A stretch of DNA of 64,000 nt from Komagataeibacter sucrofermentans DSM 15973 (GTDB lineage: Bacteria; Pseudomonadota; Alphaproteobacteria; Acetobacterales; Acetobacteraceae). The notes under the pieces were generated by a model that did not search any database, was not told where the DNA came from, and was given only the letters and a program-made list of their open reading frames with translations. A program made the position numbers and the translations under genes. Positions 36,897 to 45,465 of the stretch are shown piece after piece; positions within the stretch are counted from its first letter, which is position 1, and each line of letters begins with the position of its first letter. The stretch covers positions 1,182,001 through 1,246,000 of the forward strand of contig NZ_CP137157.1 in NCBI RefSeq assembly GCF_040581405.1, in the 5' to 3' direction.

Positions 36897-36911
36897 GTTC
36901 TATATTGGTTC
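36897..36911 (-). promoter_or_regulatory. LexA operator (SOS box) of lexA
   Basis: GTTC-TATATTG-GTTC is an exact match to the alphaproteobacterial SOS box GTTC-N7-GTTC. It lies 75-90 bases upstream of the lexA start, between lexA and moeA. Another GTTC at 36890-36893 precedes it but at the wrong spacing. Confidence 0.88.
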
Positions 36912-36939
36912 CCCCTTCCGCGTCAACCGGCATTCCGGC

Positions 36940-38148
36940 CTATGCAAAGACGTGATCGATACGGATCACCGCGCATTTGTCGCCCGCGCGGCCTGCTGGC
37001 GCATGGGGCGCGCGCAGCACCAGCGCCTGGCTTTGCGCCAGCACGTGCAGCATGGCCGAATCCTGCACGGGGAAGGGCGTTGCCACCAGGCGGCCCTGCG
37101 CATCATGCGCAAGCGTTGCGCGCAGGTGGTCCATGCGCCGGTCGTTTTCCGGCACGTCGCAGCCCAGAATGGCCCGGACCGGCGGTTCGATAGCCTGCGC
37201 CAGCCCGGCCATGCGCCGCAGGGCAGGCAGCACGAACACGATGGAACACACGAATGCCGCAACCGGGTTGCCCGGCAGGCCGATAAAGGGCAGGCGGCCC
37301 AGATGGCCCGACATCAGCGGGCGGCCCGGCCGCATGGCAATCTTCCAGAAATCGGTTTTCAGCCCCACCTGTTCCAGCCCGCGCCGCACCAGGTCGTGGC
37401 TGCCCACGCTCGCGCCGCCTGCGGTCAGCAGCATGTCCACGCCATCAACCATGCGCTCGAGCGTTGCCACGTCGGCCATGTCATCACGCAGCACAGGCAG
37501 CATAACCGGCTCTGCGCCTGCCGCGCGCAGCAGGGCGGCAAGCATGGGGGTATTGGCGTTGGCGATCTGGCCGGCACCAATGGGGCTGCCGGGCAGGAGC
37601 AGTTCATCGCCCGTGGCGGCAATGGCCACGCGCGGGCGGCGGGCAACCCGCACCCATGCATTGTTGGCCGCTGCCGCCAGCCCCACATCCCGTGCCGACA
37701 GCCGCTGGCCTGCGGGCACAAGCATCTGCCCCGCTGCAAAATCCTGCCCCTTGGGGCGCACATAGGTGCCGGGTGCGAGCGTGTGCGTGGTGTGCACGCC
37801 CGCGCCCTCGCGCTGCGCGTTTTCCTGTATCAGCACGGCGTCCGTGCCGGTGGGCATGACACTGCCGGTAAAGATCCGCACGCACTGCCCGGGGCCGGCT
37901 GTGCCGGTAAAGGGATGGCCTGCAGGGGCCTCGGCAATGCAGGCAAGCGTTACCCCGCCAGCCGAAAGATCCGCCGCGCGCACGGCATAGCCATCCATGG
38001 ACGAAACATTGGCGGGCGGGTTGAACAGCCCCGCCATGATGGGGGCCGCGCTCACGCGCCCACAGGCCTCGGTCAGGGGCACGACCTCGGCAGGGAGGGG
38101 GAAAACCCCTTCCAGAATCCGCTCACGCGCTTGCGCTACACTCAACAT
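36940..38148 (-). CDS. moeA: Molybdopterin molybdenumtransferase
   Basis: Inserts molybdate into adenylylated molybdopterin, the last step of Moco assembly. The 402-aa protein has MoeA features in order: VVPLTEACGRVSAAPIMAG, NVSSMDGYAVRAADL, the IFTGSVMPTGTDAV segment, and the MoCF-type LLTAGGASVGSHDLV plus FIGLPGNPVAAFVC. The ATG at 38148 is chosen with GGAG 12 bases upstream over a GTG at 38160. Together with moaA it supports the aldehyde dehydrogenase. Confidence 0.95.
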   Translation of the reverse strand: MLSVAQARERILEGVFPLPAEVVPLTEACGRVSAAPIMAGLFNPPANVSSMDGYAVRAADLSAGGVTLACIAEAPAGHPFTGTAGPGQCVRIFTGSVMPTGTDAVLIQENAQREGAGVHTTHTLAPGTYVRPKGQDFAAGQMLVPAGQRLSARDVGLAAAANNAWVRVARRPRVAIAATGDELLLPGSPIGAGQIANANTPMLAALLRAAGAEPVMLPVLRDDMADVATLERMVDGVDMLLTAGGASVGSHDLVRRGLEQVGLKTDFWKIAMRPGRPLMSGHLGRLPFIGLPGNPVAAFVCSIVFVLPALRRMAGLAQAIEPPVRAILGCDVPENDRRMDHLRATLAHDAQGRLVATPFPVQDSAMLHVLAQSQALVLRAPHAPAGRAGDKCAVIRIDHVFA

Positions 38149-38203
38149 CGGGCACGGCACTCCATTTTTTTTGCCATTATGGGACGATTCCAGCAGAAAT
38201 ATT

Positions 38204-38220
38204 GGTCAAGGTGCTTGACC
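38204..38220. promoter_or_regulatory. Perfect palindrome upstream of rpmG
   Basis: GGTCAAG-GTG-CTTGACC, 7-bp arms with a 3-base spacer, lies in the divergent moeA-rpmG gap, 56 bases after the moeA start and about 90 before rpmG. It contains TTGACC, which could double as a -35 element, but no -10 at normal spacing was found. It may be a regulator-binding site. Confidence 0.4.
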
Positions 38221-38308
38221 TGAGCCTTGTGTATGCGCATTTTCCGCCAACTTGAACCACTGCTGCACCTGAGTGTTCCAGCAGCGGCGGAGCAGTGCTG
38301 AGGATATC

Positions 38309-38476
38309 ATGGCCAAGAGCAACACCATTCAGATCAAACTCGTCTCCACGGCGGACACGGGCTACTTCTATGTGACCAAGAAGAATGCCCGCGCCCAGAC
38401 TGGCAAGATGGAACTGCGGAAATACGACCCCGTCGCGCGCAAGCACGTGGCCTTCCGCGAAGCGAAGATCAAATAA
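38309..38476 (+). CDS. rpmG: 50S ribosomal protein L33
   Basis: A 55-aa large-subunit ribosomal protein. Sequence [20 protein letters not shown] and [17 protein letters not shown] match alphaproteobacterial L33. This version lacks the CxxC zinc pairs, as expected for the zinc-independent form. The ATG at 38309 has GAGGATATC just upstream; the longer frame from 38273 is not expected. Followed by a strong terminator. Confidence 0.97.
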   Translation: MAKSNTIQIKLVSTADTGYFYVTKKNARAQTGKMELRKYDPVARKHVAFREAKIK

Positions 38477-38500
38477 TCTCCCGATTTGCGGAGATGAAAA

Positions 38501-38534
38501 AAACCCCGGCAGGTTTTCCGCCGGGGTTTTTTTT
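38501..38534 (+). terminator. Rho-independent terminator of rpmG
   Basis: A perfect CCCCGGC/GCCGGGG stem preceded by an A-run and followed by eight Ts, 25 bases after the rpmG stop. The A-tract on the other side may let it also serve the convergent DivIC-like gene. Confidence 0.92.
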
Positions 38535-38558
38535 GTCTCTGCCGCATGCCGTAGCACA

Positions 38559-38888
38559 TCAGTACAGATGGTCATGCTCCGCGTAAGGCACGACAATCTC
38601 GTTCTGGCGCGCAAGGTTCTGCATGGAGCGGGCGCGTTCATCGAGCAGGTCGGTGTCGAGCGCGCCTTCCTTGAGGCCACGCACGCGCCGCAGCCATACT
38701 TCCTGCTCGGCCGTGGCATCCTGCTTGGCCGAACGGGCCTCATCAAGCAGGTGCAACTGCGTGGCGTAGCTGTGCAACCCATGCTCGCCGCGCATGACGT
38801 TCCAGCCAAAATAGGCCGTCAGCCCAAGGAAAAGGGCAGGGGGAATGGTCGCCCGTATTACACGTTTCGCGATCTTGACTACCTGCAT
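38559..38888 (-). CDS. ftsB: FtsB/DivIC-like septum formation initiator
   Basis: A 109-aa bitopic membrane protein. A short basic N-terminus and one membrane helix (ATIPPALFLGLTAYFGW) are followed by a coiled-coil-prone stretch (LLDEARSAKQDATAEQEVWL) and a family-like tail LDERARSMQNLARQNEIVV. Homologues act with FtsL and FtsQ in the divisome. The ATG at 38888 has AAAAGGGC upstream; the longer frame runs into eno. It lies directly downstream of eno on the same strand, the typical alphaproteobacterial order, which supports the call. Confidence 0.88.
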   Translation of the reverse strand: MQVVKIAKRVIRATIPPALFLGLTAYFGWNVMRGEHGLHSYATQLHLLDEARSAKQDATAEQEVWLRRVRGLKEGALDTDLLDERARSMQNLARQNEIVVPYAEHDHLY

Positions 38889-38947
38889 CCCATTGCCCTT
38901 TTCCGTATCCTCAAGCCGGACGGGCTTAACCCGCCCGGCGCAGCGTG

Positions 38948-40330
<1,383 letters not shown>

Positions 40331-40368
40331 CTATGCAACTCAGCACAAGATATTAGGAGACCCCCGCC

Positions 40369-40854
40369 GTGAAACGCCTGCCGCTGCTTGCCATCATCAC
40401 TGCCCTGGCCAGCCTGCTGCCACTGATTGGCTGCACCTGCGCGATCCTGTTCCTTTCTCCCGACCACACCCCACGCCTGCTGACTGCTGCTGTAGGCTAT
40501 GGCGCGGTGATGCTGTCCTTCCTCGGTGCGGTGCATTGGGGCATGGCGCTGGAGCAGCCTGACATCATGCCCGCTGGTGGCACGCAGCGCCTGACCAACC
40601 TGCGCCTTGCGGTGGGCGGCCTGCCAGCCTTCATCGGCTGGATCGGGCTGTGCGCCGCCACCGTGCAGGAACTCGCCGGACTCATGACGCTGATTGCGGG
40701 ATTTGCGGCAACAATCGTGGTGGAACGCATGGCCTGGCGGCGCGGGGCCATGCCGCGGGGTTACATGACGGTGCAGTGGTTTGTCATCTGCCTGGCGGAA
40801 CTGTGCTTCGTGGCCATTCTTGCTGCCTGCATGGGCATGCGCCCCGGTAGCTGA
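40369..40854 (+). CDS. DUF3429 membrane protein
   Basis: A 161-aa protein with four or five hydrophobic helices matching DUF3429: LLPLIGCTCAILFL, then YGAVMLSFLGAVHWGMALE, LPAFIGWIGLCA and a last helix VICLAELCFVAILAAC. Function unknown. The start is a GTG at 40369 with AGGAG 9 bases upstream. Divergent from eno and followed by a bidirectional terminator. Confidence 0.85.
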   Translation: MKRLPLLAIITALASLLPLIGCTCAILFLSPDHTPRLLTAAVGYGAVMLSFLGAVHWGMALEQPDIMPAGGTQRLTNLRLAVGGLPAFIGWIGLCAATVQELAGLMTLIAGFAATIVVERMAWRRGAMPRGYMTVQWFVICLAELCFVAILAACMGMRPGS

Positions 40855-40886
40855 AGCATTGCGCCGCCTCTTGGCGCAGGCCATGA

Positions 40887-40924
40887 AAAAAGCCCGGCAT
40901 GCAAGCGCATGCCGGGCTTTTTTT
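40887..40924. terminator. Bidirectional Rho-independent terminator
   Basis: AAAAAAGCCCGGCATGC and its complement GCATGCCGGGCTTTTTT form an about 11-bp stem with flanking A and T runs. It sits between the convergent DUF3429 gene and the end of the aldehyde dehydrogenase operon and should stop both transcripts. Confidence 0.93.
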
Positions 40925-40946
40925 CATTGTATCCGGATGTAAGGGA

Positions 40947-43268
40947 TCAGCTTCCCTGTAATCCGCGCAGCACATCGGCCGGGCGCACCGGCATATGGCG
41001 CAGGCGCACGCCCACGGCATTGAAGATGGCGTTGCCAATGGCAGGCCCCACCACCGTCGTGCCCGGCTCACCAAGGCCCATGGGCTTCTCGGTGCTGGGT
41101 AGGAACTCGATGTCCATCTCCGGCGTATCGGCAATACGCAGCGGGGTATAGGTGTTCAGGTTCCGGTCTACGGGCAGGCCGTTCACGATTTCCGTGTTCT
41201 CGAACAGGACCATGCTCAGGCCCCACAGCGCCGCGCCCTCGGTCTGGGCCTTGGCGCCATCGGGATCGACCACGGTGCCCGCATCGACCACGATGGTCAG
41301 CTTCTGGCATGTGACCACGCCGGTGCTGCGGTCAACATGAACCTGCGCCACGCAGCCGATCCAGGTCGGCATGCCGCGTTCCTGTCCTGCCGTGGTGGCA
41401 AGGCCGAGTGCGGTATCCTTGGGCAGGGTGGTCTTGCCCCAGTTCACCTTTTCCATCAGGCGGCGGACAACAGCGGCCTGACGCAGCGCGCCACCTACGG
41501 AATCCGGCGCTTCGCCCTTGTTGCGGCCCTGCGCGGTCAGCAGTTCAAGGCGGAACTGGGCGGGGTCCTTTTTCTGGCGGTGCGCAACCTCATCAAGGAA
41601 GCACTCGATCCCCCAGCTGGTCCAGCCGGGGCTGACCGAACGCAGCCAGCCGGGGCGGAAGGTCTTTTCCGCCAGGTCATTGCGTAGCGCGCGCACCCGG
41701 AAGGCACCGACCTCATACCAGTGATCGCCACCGGCGATGGCGAACTGGTCATAAGGCTTGCCGTCCACACCCTTTTCCATGAAGGCCTGCGCCATCACGC
41801 CCGTGGGCCAGCCCGCAGCGGCCTGGTAGTCCATGCTTGTGATCTTGTCGCTGCCATCAAACGCCATGCGCACGCGCTGGACGGAAGGCGAGCGGAAGGA
41901 ATCGAACTGCATGTCGTCCGAGCGGGTCAGGATCAGCTTGACCGGCTTGCCGCCAAGCGCCTTGGAGGCGAGGGCCGCAGGGATCATGTAGTCACCGTTG
42001 AGGCGGCGGCCAAAGCCCCCACCAAGCAGGTAGCTGCGCAGGATCACCTTGCTCTCGGGCACCTGCAGCGCCTTGGCCAGTGTGGGCAGGATCAGGCTCT
42101 GCCACTGGTTGCCGGCATGGATCTCGTACACGCCGTCCTTCTCGAAGGCGACGGCATTGGTCGGCTCAAGCTGGTAGTGCAGCACGGATGCGCAGGTATA
42201 TTCCTGCTCCATGACCGTATGCGCGCCACTGAAGGCCTGGTCCACGCCATCATCATTGAAGATGTAGACGCCACCATCCTTGTTCTTGATCAGCTCGCGG
42301 CCACGGTCCTGAATGTCCGCCTCGGATGTGTGGATGGTCTCGCCCGGCGTCCACTCAACCTTCAGCGCATCTGCCGCGCGGATGGCGGCGCTGTAGGTCT
42401 TGGCCAGCACCACGACCCAGCCCTGCACCACCTCGGACGGATCCTCGATGATCAGGTAGCGCTCATAGCCCTTGATCTTCTTGGCGTCCGTATCATCAAC
42501 GGAGCGCACCTTCGAGCCATAGCGGGTGGGCGGCATCTTGGGGCGGGCATAGACCATGCCTTCCACGTTGACGTCGATACCGTAGATGGCGGTGCCGTTG
42601 GTCTTGGCCGGAATGTCCAGCGCCTTGATCTCGGCATTGCCGATCAGGCGGCGTTCGCTCGCGGGCTTAAGCGGCAGCTTGGCCATTTCCTCAGGCGTGA
42701 AGGAATGCGACGGATGGCCCTTGGCCACGATGTCGCCAAAGCTGATCTGCTTGGCGCCAGCCGTCACGATGCCATTGGCCACCGTGCATTTGTCAGGCGT
42801 CGTGCCGAGCAGGCGGGCAGCTTCCTCGACCAGCGCGGTGCGGGTCGCGGCGCCAGCCTGGCGGAACACATCCCATGTCATCCACACCGACCAGCTGCCG
42901 CCGGTCACCATCAGGCCCCATTTGGGGTCGGTGTCCACGTAGTTGATGCGGACCTTGCTCCAGTCGGCTTCCATCTCGTCCGCGATGATGCGGGCGAGCG
43001 CGGTGCCGATATGCTGGCCCATTTCCGCGCGGATGATGTTGACCGTAATCTCGCCATCGGGCGCAATCGAGCACCAGATGGTCGGCTCGAACGCGCCATC
43101 GCCTGGCAGGGCCTTGTCGAGCGGAAAAATCTGGCTGGCCGAAGCAGGCCGTGCGAAGCCGAACATGACCCCGGCGCCAAGCGAGGTGACAAGAAAGCCG
43201 CGACGCGACAGCGTGTTCTGTTCGCGGCGTCCGTCCTTGCCCAGGCGGAAGCGGTTTAATCTACCCAT
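40947..43268 (-). CDS. aldH: Membrane-bound aldehyde dehydrogenase, large molybdopterin subunit
   Basis: Catalytic subunit of the acetic acid bacteria aldehyde dehydrogenase, oxidising acetaldehyde to acetate on the periplasmic side. The 773-aa protein belongs to the xanthine oxidase/isoquinoline 1-oxidoreductase family. A twin-arginine signal LSRRGFLVTSLGAGVMFGFA is at the N-terminus, so it is exported folded with cofactor. Family stretches: MGQHIGTALARIIADEMEAD, YLLGGGFGRRLNGDYMIPAA and GLGEPGTTVVGPAIGNAI. Start at 43268 has GGAG 9 bases upstream and overlaps the 2Fe-2S subunit by 8 bases. Last gene of a three-gene operon. Substrate is inferred from subunit organisation and host. Confidence 0.9.
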   Translation of the reverse strand: MGRLNRFRLGKDGRREQNTLSRRGFLVTSLGAGVMFGFARPASASQIFPLDKALPGDGAFEPTIWCSIAPDGEITVNIIRAEMGQHIGTALARIIADEMEADWSKVRINYVDTDPKWGLMVTGGSWSVWMTWDVFRQAGAATRTALVEEAARLLGTTPDKCTVANGIVTAGAKQISFGDIVAKGHPSHSFTPEEMAKLPLKPASERRLIGNAEIKALDIPAKTNGTAIYGIDVNVEGMVYARPKMPPTRYGSKVRSVDDTDAKKIKGYERYLIIEDPSEVVQGWVVVLAKTYSAAIRAADALKVEWTPGETIHTSEADIQDRGRELIKNKDGGVYIFNDDGVDQAFSGAHTVMEQEYTCASVLHYQLEPTNAVAFEKDGVYEIHAGNQWQSLILPTLAKALQVPESKVILRSYLLGGGFGRRLNGDYMIPAALASKALGGKPVKLILTRSDDMQFDSFRSPSVQRVRMAFDGSDKITSMDYQAAAGWPTGVMAQAFMEKGVDGKPYDQFAIAGGDHWYEVGAFRVRALRNDLAEKTFRPGWLRSVSPGWTSWGIECFLDEVAHRQKKDPAQFRLELLTAQGRNKGEAPDSVGGALRQAAVVRRLMEKVNWGKTTLPKDTALGLATTAGQERGMPTWIGCVAQVHVDRSTGVVTCQKLTIVVDAGTVVDPDGAKAQTEGAALWGLSMVLFENTEIVNGLPVDRNLNTYTPLRIADTPEMDIEFLPSTEKPMGLGEPGTTVVGPAIGNAIFNAVGVRLRHMPVRPADVLRGLQGS

Positions 43269-43734
43269 TTGATGCATCTCCGCGTGCGTTGGCCGCGGCC
43301 TTCTTGATGGCCTCACGAATGCGAATGTAGGTCATGCACCGGCATAGGCTGCCTGCCATGACGGCATCGATTTCCTCATCCGTGGGAGAGGGGTAATCCT
43401 TCAGCAGGCTCACGGCCTGCATGATCTGCCCGGACTGGCAGTAGCCGCATTGCGGCACCTGGATCTCGCGCCAGGCCTGCTGCACGGGGTGGTTACCCTC
43501 GGGGTCGATGCCTTCGATCGTGGTGATATCAGCACCTTCTGCCGCGCTGACTGGCGTCACGCACGAGCGGGTGGCCCGGCCACCGATATGAATGGTGCAC
43601 GCACCACACATGCCGATGCCACAACCGAATTTCGTTCCGGTCAGGCCAACTTCGTCACGGATGACCCACAGCAGGGGGGTATCATCCGGCACGTCAACGG
43701 TTACGTCTCGTCCATTGAGGCGAAAGGTCGTCAT
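43261..43734 (-). CDS. Membrane-bound aldehyde dehydrogenase, 2Fe-2S subunit
   Basis: A 157-aa small subunit with two 2Fe-2S clusters that passes electrons from the molybdopterin subunit to the cytochrome. Plant-type ferredoxin cluster ligands lie in TKFGCGIGMCGACTIHIGG; the second, all-alpha domain has PQCGYCQSGQI and GSLCRCMTYIRIREA. No export signal of its own, so it probably rides through the Tat system with the large subunit. Overlaps the large subunit by 8 bases and follows the cytochrome gene closely. Published symbols for this subunit vary (aldF or aldG). Confidence 0.93.
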   Translation of the reverse strand: MTTFRLNGRDVTVDVPDDTPLLWVIRDEVGLTGTKFGCGIGMCGACTIHIGGRATRSCVTPVSAAEGADITTIEGIDPEGNHPVQQAWREIQVPQCGYCQSGQIMQAVSLLKDYPSPTDEEIDAVMAGSLCRCMTYIRIREAIKKAAANARGDASNG

Positions 43735-43755
43735 GTTCTAGCTCCGTCTTTCAGC

Positions 43756-45084
43756 TCAATGGGACGACGCGACAGGCGGCGCGGGCAGGGTCTTGCGCAC
43801 TTCGGCGGCCTTCTTTTCCAGATCGGTCCACGGCGGCAGGGTCGTGCGTGTCGCACGCAGGTAGGTTGCCAGTCGGGCCAGGTCCGCATCCGAGAAGGAA
43901 TGGTAGAAACTGGGCATCGACACCGTGGAGATGCCTTCCGTCGTGCCAATGCCGCGCAGGATGACCTGGAACAGGTTGGTCGGCTCATCCAGCCACAGCG
44001 CGTTGTTCAGCGCGAGGTCGGGGCGGCCTTCAATCGGCTGCGGGCCAGCATTGGCGTGGCACGCGGCGCAGGCGCCGGCATAGAGCTTGGCGTTCGGGTT
44101 GACCTGCGGGCCGACCAGATCCTTCATCGAGGCCTTCATGGCCCATTCGATGGCCTTGGGGTCATTGCTGACGCGGGTGGAGGCGTGATCGATCTCGGCC
44201 AGGTAGTGCGCGATGGCGTGCACGTCCGATTCCGGCATCTCGCTCAGGCCGCCATGCACCACCGGCGACATCGGGCCTGCCGCGCTGCCATGCAGCGGCG
44301 CGGAACCAAAGCGAAGGTATTTGAAATACTCGTCCTCGGTCCATACGACCGGGGTCGGGTTGTGCTCGTTGAGCGGGGGGGCGATCCAGTTATCGACCGG
44401 GGCGCCATCATAAGGCGCGCTGGCCTTTTCGGCCCCCATCAGGTTGCGCGGCGTATGACAGGCCGAGCAGTGGCTCAGGCCTTCGGCCAGATACGCGCCA
44501 CGGTTCCACTCGGCATCCTGGTTCGGATTGTTCTTGAGCGGCCCTTCATGCAGGAACAGGAGTTTCCAGCCCGCCTGCTCGAGGCGGATGTTGAAGGGGA
44601 AGCCCACCGTGTTCTCACGCTTGACCGAATGCACCGGCGCACGGGTCATGAGGAAGGCATAGACAGCGTCGATGTCCTCATCCGTCATGTGCGTGAAGTG
44701 ATCGAACGGGAAGGCGGGGAAGAGCTGCGTGCCGTCCCGTGAGATGCCCTTGCGCATGGCGCGCTTGAAGGCGGCCTCCGACCAGTGGCCGATGCCCGTT
44801 TCGGGGTCGGGCGTGATGTTGGAGGAGAAGATGGCGCCAAAGGGCGTGTCCATCTTGTAGTCACCTGCAAGCTCGACGCCGCGCACGCCATCGGTGCGGG
44901 TATGGCACTCCGCGCAGTAGCCGCCAGCGGCCAGCACGCGCCCGCGCTCGATCTGGGCGGCGGTGAAGGTGGAGGGAGGAGGCGGTGCAACCGGCGCAAT
45001 GGCCGGATACCATGCATAGGCCAGGAACCCGACGCCACCGGCGACACCGATCCCCACAATCGCTGCTGCAATACGTTTAATCAC
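43756..45084 (-). CDS. Membrane-bound aldehyde dehydrogenase, triheme cytochrome c subunit
   Basis: A 442-aa membrane-anchored cytochrome c with three CxxCH heme sites, CAECH (Cys57), CSACH and CAACH, each followed at a distance by a candidate Met ligand. The N-terminus is a hydrophobic anchor/signal (IAAAIVGIGVAGGVGFLAYA) followed by a proline stretch. It takes electrons from the 2Fe-2S subunit and passes them to ubiquinone. Starts at GTG 45084 with only a weak GCGAGAA site. First gene of the operon. It closely resembles alcohol dehydrogenase cytochrome subunits, but the operon partners identify the complex. Confidence 0.93.
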   Translation of the reverse strand: MIKRIAAAIVGIGVAGGVGFLAYAWYPAIAPVAPPPPSTFTAAQIERGRVLAAGGYCAECHTRTDGVRGVELAGDYKMDTPFGAIFSSNITPDPETGIGHWSEAAFKRAMRKGISRDGTQLFPAFPFDHFTHMTDEDIDAVYAFLMTRAPVHSVKRENTVGFPFNIRLEQAGWKLLFLHEGPLKNNPNQDAEWNRGAYLAEGLSHCSACHTPRNLMGAEKASAPYDGAPVDNWIAPPLNEHNPTPVVWTEDEYFKYLRFGSAPLHGSAAGPMSPVVHGGLSEMPESDVHAIAHYLAEIDHASTRVSNDPKAIEWAMKASMKDLVGPQVNPNAKLYAGACAACHANAGPQPIEGRPDLALNNALWLDEPTNLFQVILRGIGTTEGISTVSMPSFYHSFSDADLARLATYLRATRTTLPPWTDLEKKAAEVRKTLPAPPVASSH

Positions 45085-45340
45085 GATGTTCTCGCGGTTG
45101 TGAAAGTCATCATATCACCCCGTATCATCCGCCCGGTTCCAGTGCCGTCATGGCGCGAAACACAGGAGGCGGCGCAACATTGCACCCCCTCCGAAGCACC
45201 GGAACTGCCGGATGTGCGGGAACATCGGCGCCACGGCGGAAACTTTAGTATTACCATTTCCTAATCAAGCCGTTCGGGCGCACGTAAGATCAAAGCTATG
45301 ATAAGACTTATTTGATTTTCTGCTTAATGCACGAAAACCC

Positions 45341-45366
45341 TGCAAACCCGTGGATAATGGTTTGCA
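45341..45366. repeat. Inverted repeat, 8-bp arms
   Basis: TGCAAACC at 45341-45348 and its perfect complement GGTTTGCA at 45359-45366, separated by 10 bases. This geometry fits a dimeric repressor/activator site or a weak hairpin. It lies 257-282 bases upstream of the cytochrome start. Confidence 0.5.
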
Positions 45367-45386
45367 AGGTGGCCTGTCTTGGGTAG

Positions 45387-45412
45387 TATCTATATACATA
45401 AGAATATAGATA
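45387..45412. repeat. Inverted repeat, 9-bp AT-rich arms
   Basis: TATCTATAT at 45387-45395 and ATATAGATA at 45404-45412 are perfect complements with an 8-base spacer. It begins 21 bases after the preceding repeat. No regulator could be identified. Confidence 0.5.
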
Positions 45413-45429
45413 TGACGGGCAATGTCAAG

Positions 45430-45456
45430 CCGGGGAAGGAAACACTCCTTCCCCGG
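45430..45456 (-). terminator. Terminator-like hairpin downstream of glucose dehydrogenase
   Basis: A perfect 11-bp stem (CCGGGGAAGGA with its complement, 5-base loop) 10 bases after the glucose dehydrogenase stop on the minus strand. No T-run follows in that direction, so termination efficiency is uncertain. Confidence 0.65.
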
Positions 45457-45465
45457 CGCGGGGCC

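Larger units (their letters stand above)
45085..45465. other. Regulatory gap between aldehyde and glucose dehydrogenase genes
   Basis: About 380 bases with no supportable gene. It should contain the promoter of the aldehyde dehydrogenase operon and the 3' end of the glucose dehydrogenase transcript. Three inverted repeats are listed separately. The stretch 45250-45420 is much more AT-rich than the neighbouring genes. Confidence 0.6.

Noticed and set aside
36697-38223. Long plus-strand ORF of 508 codons opposite moeA
   Set aside because: Antisense shadow of moeA: His/Arg/Gln/Gly-rich composition, no fold-like hydrophobic pattern, and moeA has full family motifs.
41721-43259. Plus-strand ORF of 512 codons opposite the aldehyde dehydrogenase large subunit
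   Set aside because: GC-rich codon bias leaves the complementary frame open; the opposite strand encodes a clear enzyme with a Tat signal.
45387-45412. Terminal inverted repeat of an insertion sequence
   Set aside because: The arms are only 9 bp apart by 8 bases, there is no transposase and no flanking target duplication.
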